Assembly: GCA_947464585.1 (NCBI GenBank)
Contig: CANHYS010000228.1
Location: 1-5,046 of the forward strand
Source: Planctomycetaceae bacterium
GTDB lineage: Bacteria; Planctomycetota; Planctomycetia; Pirellulales; UBA1268
Length of the DNA: 5,046 bases
Direction: 5' to 3'
Shown: in pieces, positions 1 through 5,046 of the stretch
Numbering within the stretch: position 1 is the first letter of the stretch
Layout of the letters: each line of letters starts with the position of its first letter
Notes under the pieces: generated by a model
Seen by the model: only the letters and a program-made list of their open reading frames with translations
Databases searched by the model: none
What the model was told of the DNA's origin: nothing
Translations under genes and position numbers: made by a program

Positions 1-606
1 CACGCCATCGCCCTCGAACTGGGAGGCGGGCGTGGATGCGTCATCCAGTTCCTCGCCGCCGGTGCCGGCATTGACGGCATAGGAGAGCGGTGATGTCGTG
101 GTCACGTCGCCCCGCGAGAGGCAGGCATAGGTTGGAATCTTTTTCGTCGATGCGTTGCCGGCGGAAGAACCTGCGGCGGTCGTGTACGCGGTGTACCAAT
201 CATGGATCGCCTTGTTCTCGATGTGTGGCAGGATCGGAATGGTCCAGGAAACGCATGCCGTCTTCGAATCGGTCGAGGCCCGCACCTTGGTGTAGGTGTC
301 GAGGACGTTGCGCCACCCCGGCAGCTGCTTCTTTGTATCGTCGTACGTGGCCATTCCCAAAGCAATCTGCCGCAGGTTATTGGCGCACGATGTCCGACGG
401 GCAGACTCTCGAACCACCTGCAGGGCGGGAATGAGGATTCCCACCAGAATGGCGATGATTCCGATCGTGGTCAGCAGTTCGACGATCGTCACACCGCGTC
501 GACGCCCCCATTGCCTTGCACGAGGCAGCAGATGCATGGGCACAACAGTGTGGCGGTCAACCATGGGGTCCTCGAAAGCGGGGCGAGGAATCGGCTCGGG
601 CTGCAT
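1..606 (-). CDS. DUF1559 family prepilin-like (pseudopilin) protein, 3' end outside window
   Basis: Probable secreted or surface pseudopilin of the DUF1559 family typical of planctomycetes; the molecular role of the family is not established. The visible part is 202 residues from the chosen start. A basic leader ending RRRG precedes VTIVELLTTIGIIAILVGIL, a class III prepilin signal: cleavage after Gly38, Glu at mature position +5, then one hydrophobic helix. The segment RESARRTSCANNLRQIALGM follows, then a W..PILPHIENKAIHDWY stretch, YACLSRGD (the family's usual Y-C-P-S-D region, here with Leu for Pro) and YAVNAGTGGEE, all in family order. Start choice is uncertain. ATG at 606 has GGGAG eight bases upstream. 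ATG at 564 has GAGG five bases upstream and gives a more usual 24-residue leader. ATG at 684 is in frame but has no visible ribosome site, and ATG at 537 is also possible. The frame is open to base 1, so the C-terminal part and stop are missing. It is transcribed divergently from the YfhO-like gene. Family assignment is secure; start and function are not. Confidence 0.9.
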   Translation of the reverse strand, partial: MQPEPIPRPAFEDPMVDRHTVVPMHLLPRARQWGRRRGVTIVELLTTIGIIAILVGILIPALQVVRESARRTSCANNLRQIALGMATYDDTKKQLPGWRNVLDTYTKVRASTDSKTACVSWTIPILPHIENKAIHDWYTAYTTAAGSSAGNASTKKIPTYACLSRGDVTTTSPLSYAVNAGTGGEELDDASTPASQFEGDGV

Positions 607-682
607 GCGCCGTTCTCCCGGCGGTGCATCGTCAGCCGATTCGACGCGGGATGGACGAGCGTCAACAGCCGACGCGACCTCC

Positions 683-688
683 ATGATA
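683..688 (-). promoter_or_regulatory. possible -10 element for the prepilin-like gene
   Basis: On the minus strand this reads TATCAT, one mismatch from the sigma-70 -10 consensus. It would place transcription start near 676, upstream of the 606 and 564 start codons but not of the 684 one. No good -35 box lies 16-18 bases further upstream, and planctomycete promoters are poorly characterised. This is a weak, composition-level match. Confidence 0.2.
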
Positions 689-961
689 CAGCCGTCGAGC
701 AGCCATTTCGGCCGGAACGCCGGTCACTCATCAATTTCTCACGGATCGGCGGCTTGCACGCGTCTCACGACGGCTCTGGCTGAGAGGGAGCCGCCGGTGC
801 CCCTTTGGCAGCGTCCCGACTGACGCCCGCTGGCGGTTTCACAGCCCGGTCGGGGTCGCGTCAGGCCGCCATCCGCCCGATCGGCCGCTGCAATCAACGA
901 GGTCCGTCTGCGTGCGACGGCGTTCAACCGGGTTTGCGCGTCACTCTCTTCCATCTCCGGA

Positions 962-967
962 TATTAC
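962..967 (+). promoter_or_regulatory. possible -10 element for the YfhO-like gene
   Basis: TATTAC lies in a short AT-rich patch (about 960-974) inside otherwise GC-rich sequence, ending three bases before the start codon at 977. The nearest -35-like hexamer, TTGCGC at 934-939, is 22 bases away, longer than the usual 17. If used, it would start transcription at about 974, giving an almost leaderless mRNA. That would fit the absence of a Shine-Dalgarno sequence. The assignment is speculative. Confidence 0.2.
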
Positions 968-976
968 ATTTTCTGG

Positions 977-3796
977 ATGGTTCCCCCGCAATCATTCGAC
1001 AATCAGAACGGGCCCACGTTGAGCGACGAAGCGCCACTGGCGAAAGACCTCGAGCGACGTGGCAGCGGCTGGGTGTCGATGGCGGTCGGTGCAACGATCG
1101 CATTGACTGTTCTCGTCGGGCTCTTCGGCGACGTGCTTACGGGCGCGCGGTTTCTGGCTTTCCGCGACGCGATGCATTTTTATCCGCCGCTCTATCGGCT
1201 GGTGGCGAACGAGTGGCTGTCTGGCCGGGTCCCACTTTGGAATCCTTGGCTCAACGGCGGCCAGCCACTGGCCGCCATGAACACTGCCGGTGTCTTTTAC
1301 CCACCGCAGTTGTTGGCAACGTGTCTCCTGCCGGATGGAGTCTCGCTGAGCATGCTCATGATCGGACACGTGGCCCTCGCCGGAGCGGCTGCCTGTGTGA
1401 TGGCTCGAGATGCCGGTGCCTCTCGCGACGCATCCCTCCTGGCAGGACTCTCCTTCGCCCTGTCGGGTTCCATGCTGTTCAATGTCTACAATGCCAACGC
1501 TTTGGCGGGGGTGGCCTGGGCGGCCTGGGCCGTCAGGGCGGGAATCAGACTTCTTGAGCGTTTCGACGCCGGCGATTTCCTCGTCCTTGCCCTGGCCCTC
1601 GCCTGCGCGGTCTTGGCCGGCGATCCACAGTCGACCGTCCATGCCGGCATCGTGGTCGGCATCGTGCTGTGGTGTCGCCATCGCTGGCCGGCCCCGACGC
1701 AGGTCGTCGCGCATCGCCGGGCGATCATCGGGCGTTGCGGCGTGCTCGTCGCGGCAGCGATGGTCGCGGGCCTGCTGTCGTGCGTCCAACTCGGGCTCAC
1801 TCGCGAGTTTATGCTGACGACAACCCGCTCCACCGACAGCGTGCCCATCTCGCTGTGGGACGTCCCTGCATTCCTCTGGCGCGCGTCGCCCGACCAACAA
1901 GACGGCTGGTATTCGGTGCTTCTTGGGCGCCCGCCGGAAAGCGTGGGTTTCTACCACGAGATCTACCGGTACAGCATTGCTCCCTGGTGGTTCCTGGAAT
2001 GCCTGTCTCCGACTCTTGCCGGTCCATTCCTCGGTCGATGGCCGCGCAGTCTGGGATGGGAAGGAGAGGCCTGGGTAGCGACGCTGTACGCGGGCGTCAT
2101 TCCGTTGGCTTGCGCGGTCGTCGCCATCGCGGTTCCACGTGCGCGGTGTGCAGCCAGAGGGTGGTGCCCGGTGCTTGCATTCTCCTATCTCGCGGCGCTT
2201 GGTGGCTTCGGCGCCGTCGGCGCCGTGCGTCACGTGATCGCGCGAGCAACCGGGGCGACCGATGTCGCCTTCTCCCTGCCCGGGGACGAAGTTGGGGGAC
2301 TGTATTGGATGCTCGTGTCCTGCGTGCCGGGTTACTCGGGGTTTCGATACCCGGCGAAATGGCTCGCCATCTTCGCGCTCGCTTTGTCCCAACTGGCGGC
2401 GTCGGGTTTCGACGCGACCCTCCGCGACAGCCGCAACCTGCGATTGGTGGCCCACCTGATCATGGGGCTCGGAGGCTCTGCCGTGCTGGCGACGGTCGTG
2501 GCCGTGTCATTCGCGGGTGATTCGCTACCCCTCATCCTCGCAGGAGGCATTCTCGCGTTCGTCGTTGCTGCGCTGGCGACCGGCATCGCCGGGCTGGCTC
2601 GTTGGGGACGCATCGCGCATCCGCTCGCCAGTGCGATGCTCGTCGGGTTGGCTACAGTCGACCTCGTCGTCGCAGGTCGATTCTTCATCTATCCATCGCC
2701 GTTCACCGCTCTGGTCGAGGGTGGGACCGCGGTCGACACCCTTCTGCAGCAGCGACTGCCTGCCTTGGCGGCAACGAGCGCCGTGCCTCGGCTGGGTGCC
2801 ATCGACAACGTCATCCATCTCCCGATGACTGATGACCCGTCCGATCGAGCGCTGATCGCCGGCATGGCTATGCGAGGCAATACACCTTTGCTGCACCGTT
2901 GGGGAAAGATCGGGGAGCCGAGTACCGCCATGGAGGCCGACCTCGAGAGGTTCTTTCAGACCTCTCGAGCCTACGGCGAGTCACGGGTCTTTTCACGTCG
3001 CATGTTCGACTCTGCGGCGGTCGAGTTCTTCGTGGTCCCGCTGGAACCTCCGTCCGGTATCCCCCTCTCCGAGTTCGAGCGTGATTGGTCCGACGCGCAG
3101 AAGCGAGGCGTGGATGAAGGGCCCGTGCCCATCGGTGCCAGGATGCCAAGCACACTGGCTTTGCCGGCCGGTGTCTCCGAGGCAGACGCATTCGTCAAGT
3201 ACATCCGCAATGACTCTGCTGAGCCGCGGGCCCGGATCGCCCAGCGAGTCCTTCGCGGCGATCCCGTCGGGGACCAGACCGATCGCGCCCATGCCGCGCT
3301 GATGGCGAGTATCGCGTTTCCGAATCCGAGGATTCCCGTGCTCGGTTCGACTGTGGTGGTCGAAACCACCGCCCCAGTGATCCTGCCTGACCGAACAACT
3401 CTTCAGCCGCCCGCCGCAAGTGAGATGTGTCGGGTCGTGGTGGATGAGCCCCGGCGCGTCGTCGTCGAGGCGACGCTCGCCGCGCCGGGTCTCGTGGTGC
3501 TGGCCGATACGTTCCATCCGGATTGGGGTTTGCGTGTGCGCTCGAATGAAGGCCAGCCCCGAAACCACGACGTTCTCCGCGTCAATCGGATTCATCGAGG
3601 GTGCATGCTGCCTGCCGGACACCATCTGCTCGAGTACACCCATACATCTGCCGTGTTCGAGCGGACCTGGCCGCTCACGCTCGGCGCTTGGATTGGGATG
3701 ATCGCGGCGGCGGTCTGGCTTCTCGCGCGGCGAACCGGTCCTGGCATCAAAGCGCCGGTGCTGATCCTGCCGGCGCGGGAAACAGGGCCTCCATGA
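977..3796 (+). CDS. YfhO-like / GT-C-fold polytopic membrane protein
   Basis: Complete 939-residue membrane protein, near the size of YfhO-family proteins. Family members are thought to act in the cytoplasmic membrane as GT-C-type glycosyltransferases or related envelope-polymer factors; the substrate here is unknown. A first membrane helix (about 33-57) is followed by FRDAMHFYPPLYRL (62-75), then GRVPLWNPWLNGGQPLA (83-99) and GVFYPPQLL (105-113), the family's hallmark first-loop motifs. Asp64 sits where GT-C enzymes carry an acidic catalytic residue. About a dozen hydrophobic segments extend to about 570, including GFRYPAKWLA (455-464), typical of the family. A soluble domain (about 571-897) ends in LADTFHPDWGLRV (842-854) and a CMLPAGHHLLEYTH stretch (876-889), matching the usual YfhO C-terminal beta region. 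A last helix lies at about 898-917. ATG at 977 has no visible Shine-Dalgarno; TTG in the LSDEAP segment or ATG at codon 35 are less likely because the latter would cut into the first helix. Its last 50 bases overlap the convergent synthase-like gene. The superfamily call is good; the specific function is unknown. Confidence 0.82.
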   Translation: MVPPQSFDNQNGPTLSDEAPLAKDLERRGSGWVSMAVGATIALTVLVGLFGDVLTGARFLAFRDAMHFYPPLYRLVANEWLSGRVPLWNPWLNGGQPLAAMNTAGVFYPPQLLATCLLPDGVSLSMLMIGHVALAGAAACVMARDAGASRDASLLAGLSFALSGSMLFNVYNANALAGVAWAAWAVRAGIRLLERFDAGDFLVLALALACAVLAGDPQSTVHAGIVVGIVLWCRHRWPAPTQVVAHRRAIIGRCGVLVAAAMVAGLLSCVQLGLTREFMLTTTRSTDSVPISLWDVPAFLWRASPDQQDGWYSVLLGRPPESVGFYHEIYRYSIAPWWFLECLSPTLAGPFLGRWPRSLGWEGEAWVATLYAGVIPLACAVVAIAVPRARCAARGWCPVLAFSYLAALGGFGAVGAVRHVIARATGATDVAFSLPGDEVGGLYWMLVSCVPGYSGFRYPAKWLAIFALALSQLAASGFDATLRDSRNLRLVAHLIMGLGGSAVLATVVAVSFAGDSLPLILAGGILAFVVAALATGIAGLARWGRIAHPLASAMLVGLATVDLVVAGRFFIYPSPFTALVEGGTAVDTLLQQRLPALAATSAVPRLGAIDNVIHLPMTDDPSDRALIAGMAMRGNTPLLHRWGKIGEPSTAMEADLERFFQTSRAYGESRVFSRRMFDSAAVEFFVVPLEPPSGIPLSEFERDWSDAQKRGVDEGPVPIGARMPSTLALPAGVSEADAFVKYIRNDSAEPRARIAQRVLRGDPVGDQTDRAHAALMASIAFPNPRIPVLGSTVVVETTAPVILPDRTTLQPPAASEMCRVVVDEPRRVVVEATLAAPGLVVLADTFHPDWGLRVRSNEGQPRNHDVLRVNRIHRGCMLPAGHHLLEYTHTSAVFERTWPLTLGAWIGMIAAAVWLLARRTGPGIKAPVLILPARETGPP

Positions 3797-5046
3797 CGGA
3801 CGTGCGGTCGTCGGTCCAGACCGGCACACTTGGGCCAGGCAGCGACGGTTGCCACTGCCATCGCGGGCTCGTCGGGGTGCTGTAGATGCGCTTCGCGATG
3901 TCAACGGATCGAGTGAGTGCCATCCATCGTGAGGCCAGTCGGGCAAAATCCTCCGGGACGTCGCGGTCGGCCCCGTCGAGGGCCATCCAGCCCCCTTCGG
4001 CGGCCAGCGCCGCGACGATCGGGGCGAAGTTGAGATAGCGGTTGGAGATGTGCACCGCCAGGATGCCCTCGGCGGTGAGCTTGCGGCCGTAGAGATCCAG
4101 CGCCTCGCGGGTGAGGAGATGAGTGGGCACGGAGTCTCCCGTGAATGCGTCGATGACCAGTAGGTCGAAGGCCTGGTCGGGTTCCTGCGCCAAGGCGATT
4201 CGCGCGTCGTCCACGACAATCCGGCACCGACCCGCGGTGTCCGCCAGATAGCTGAACCATTTTGGGTTGCGGGCGATGGCGACGACCGCGGGGTCGATTT
4301 CGAAGAACACGAATTCCTGGCCCGGCTGCGCATAAGCGGCCACCGTGCCCACGCCCAGCCCGGCGACGCCGACGCGGCCGGGCCGGGCGGATTGCTCGAG
4401 CGCCGCGAAGATGCTGCCGAGCGGACCGGTGGGGTGGTAGTAGGCGAGCGGAATCCGCCGGCGTTCGGGGTCGCTTGAGACGAGTTGGACGCCGTGCCGG
4501 ATCGTGCCGTGCACCAGTTCCCGCGAGGGGCCGTTGTCGCTCGCTTCCACCCGCAGGACCCCGAAGAACGTCCGCGTCCGGTACAGCACCTGCCGCTCCT
4601 GCTCGATCATCCAGAAGGCGGCCAGCAACACGAGGGCGAGACTCAGCCCCCGCTCTCGGCGGTCGAACGCGAACACCGCGACCAAGGCCGCGGCAGCGAT
4701 CGCGACGAGCCAGAGAGAGCGACTTGGGGGCAGGCCCGGCACCATGCCGGCGGCCGCGGCCATGCCGGCGGCGGCCGCGACGGCGGCCGACAGTCGCGGT
4801 CGCAGCGACCAACTGCGGGCCACTGGAGGAATCACACCCGCAGCGGCGGCGACCACCAGGGGAAACTCGTGATGCGCGTCGAAGAGCACCGGCGCGATCA
4901 GGGCGTTGAAGAGCCCACCCAGCGCCCCGCCCGTGGCCATCGCCAGGGAAAAGACCGTCAGTTGGCCGGCGGGCGGGCGGGAGTCGACCAGCTGGCCGTG
5001 CAAGGCGACGCAGATCGTGAAGAAGGCGATGCAGTGGCCGACAAGG
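3747..5046 (-). CDS. membrane-fused spermidine synthase-like protein, 5' end outside window
   Basis: C-terminal 432 residues of a fused membrane/spermidine synthase-family protein; these are annotated from fold, and their substrate is not established. The frame is open to the right edge. The visible N-terminus already contains membrane sequence (GHCIAFFTICVALHGQLVDS, fragment residues 3-22, followed by RP), then LTVFSLAMATGGALGGLFNA (29-48) and IAPVLF, a strong signature of the family, so a TTG at 5003 is internal, not a start. About six hydrophobic segments run to about residue 146. The cytoplasmic-type domain follows: RTFFGVLRV (158-166), HGTIRHGVQL (179-188), PLAYYHPTGPLG (199-210), Rossmann glycine loop GLGVGT (229-234), acidic strand end FEIDP (248-252), VVDDAR (277-282), IDAFTGDSVPTHLLT (298-312), and terminal PVWTDDRTSV (408-417). 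The loop at 298-312 replaces the D-x-x-D-P catalytic loop of true polyamine synthases, so polyamine synthesis is doubtful. It stops with TGA at 3747-3749, inside the 3' end of the convergent YfhO-like gene. Family confidence is high; activity is unknown. Confidence 0.9.
   Translation of the reverse strand, partial: LVGHCIAFFTICVALHGQLVDSRPPAGQLTVFSLAMATGGALGGLFNALIAPVLFDAHHEFPLVVAAAAGVIPPVARSWSLRPRLSAAVAAAAGMAAAAGMVPGLPPSRSLWLVAIAAAALVAVFAFDRRERGLSLALVLLAAFWMIEQERQVLYRTRTFFGVLRVEASDNGPSRELVHGTIRHGVQLVSSDPERRRIPLAYYHPTGPLGSIFAALEQSARPGRVGVAGLGVGTVAAYAQPGQEFVFFEIDPAVVAIARNPKWFSYLADTAGRCRIVVDDARIALAQEPDQAFDLLVIDAFTGDSVPTHLLTREALDLYGRKLTAEGILAVHISNRYLNFAPIVAALAAEGGWMALDGADRDVPEDFARLASRWMALTRSVDIAKRIYSTPTSPRWQWQPSLPGPSVPVWTDDRTSVMEALFPAPAGSAPAL
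4743..4778 (-). repeat. 18-bp tandem duplication within the synthase-like gene
   Basis: On the coding (minus) strand two adjacent 18-base units each encode Ala-Ala-Ala-Ala-Gly-Met. The units share GCCGCCGGCATG at their ends and differ only at a few positions in the Ala codons. The repeat lies in an alanine-rich hydrophobic segment of the membrane domain and keeps the frame. It looks like a small in-frame slippage or duplication product in very GC-rich sequence, adding six residues to a helix or its loop. Confidence 0.7.

Larger units (their letters stand above)
607..976. other. divergent intergenic region, no confident gene
   Basis: This stretch lies between the outward-facing prepilin-like and YfhO-like genes and must carry the control signals of both. 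It has short open frames on both strands, but their translations are Arg/Ala/Gly-rich and resemble no family. I see no tRNA, no riboswitch-like architecture and no intrinsic terminator with a T-run. Small symmetric elements are present: a hairpin-capable GGCCGG-AACG-CCGGTC at 710-725 and an 8-base palindrome CCGATCGG at 878-885. Neither can be assigned a function. If the prepilin gene starts at 684 instead, this region shrinks to about 290 bases. Confidence 0.6.

Noticed and set aside
710..725. Six-pair hairpin GGCCGG-AACG-CCGGTC in the intergenic region
   Set aside because: It is short, includes one G-T pair and has no T-tract on either side. Such symmetry is common at this GC content, so no terminator or operator is called.
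202..783. Plus-strand open frame of 193 codons opposite the prepilin-like gene
   Set aside because: It is antisense to a clear DUF1559 coding sequence, and the translation has no motif or plausible secondary structure.
739..954. Minus-strand 71-codon open frame in the intergenic region
   Set aside because: Its composition is Arg/Ala/Gly-rich, with no family resemblance and no convincing ribosome site. It is most likely chance in GC-rich sequence.
992..2455. Long antisense open frame (487 codons) opposite the YfhO-like gene
   Set aside because: The translation is rich in Arg, His, Gln and Asp with no hydrophobic core or recognisable motif. It lies opposite a well-supported gene and is explained by high third-position GC depleting stops in the complementary frame.
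3802..3827. Hairpin GTGCGGTC / GACCGGCAC just downstream of the YfhO-like stop
   Set aside because: It could be a terminator, but it has a bulge and no T-run, and lies within the conserved WTDDR coding region of the opposite gene. It is more likely a coding coincidence.
2993..4333. Minus-strand open frame of 446 codons across both convergent genes
   Set aside because: It is out of frame with the well-supported synthase-like gene, with Arg/Ser/Pro-rich low-information translation. It is a shadow of the two real genes.
4262..4909. Plus-strand 215-codon Arg/Pro-rich open frame opposite the synthase-like gene
   Set aside because: Its extreme Arg/Pro/Ala composition is the expected complement of Ala/Gly-rich coding sequence, and no domain is recognisable.

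Overview
The window looks like part of a GC-rich planctomycete (Planctomycetota) chromosome. The clearest marker is the partial gene at the left edge. It encodes a DUF1559-type prepilin-like (pseudopilin) protein, with an N-methylation/cleavage motif followed by the RRTSCANNLRQIALGM-type segment of a family that is hugely expanded in planctomycetes. High third-position GC in all three genes, and many long antisense open frames, fit that background. I see no tRNA, rRNA, CRISPR array, insertion sequence or phage gene.

Layout: (1) 1-606, minus strand, DUF1559 prepilin-like gene whose 3' part runs off the left edge. (2) 607-976, a divergent intergenic region of about 370 bp with only weak promoter-like signals. 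(3) 977-3796, plus strand, a complete 939-residue polytopic membrane protein resembling the YfhO / GT-C glycosyltransferase-like superfamily. (4) 3747-5046, minus strand, a membrane-anchored spermidine synthase-like (Rossmann methyltransferase-fold) protein whose N-terminus runs off the right edge. Genes 3 and 4 are convergent and their coding sequences overlap tail to tail by 50 bp.

The genes do not form one operon: neighbouring transcription units are divergent, then convergent. There is therefore no strong contextual argument that they share a pathway. The YfhO-like protein probably acts in the cytoplasmic membrane, possibly in transfer of lipid-linked sugars to an envelope polymer. The spermidine synthase-like protein belongs to a fused membrane/synthase family with no established substrate. 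The DUF1559 protein is a probable secreted or surface pseudopilin. I found no convincing novel multi-gene system. The more interesting points are the overlapping convergent 3' ends, the non-canonical catalytic loop of the spermidine synthase-like protein, the uncertain long leader of the prepilin, and a possible near-leaderless start for the YfhO-like gene.
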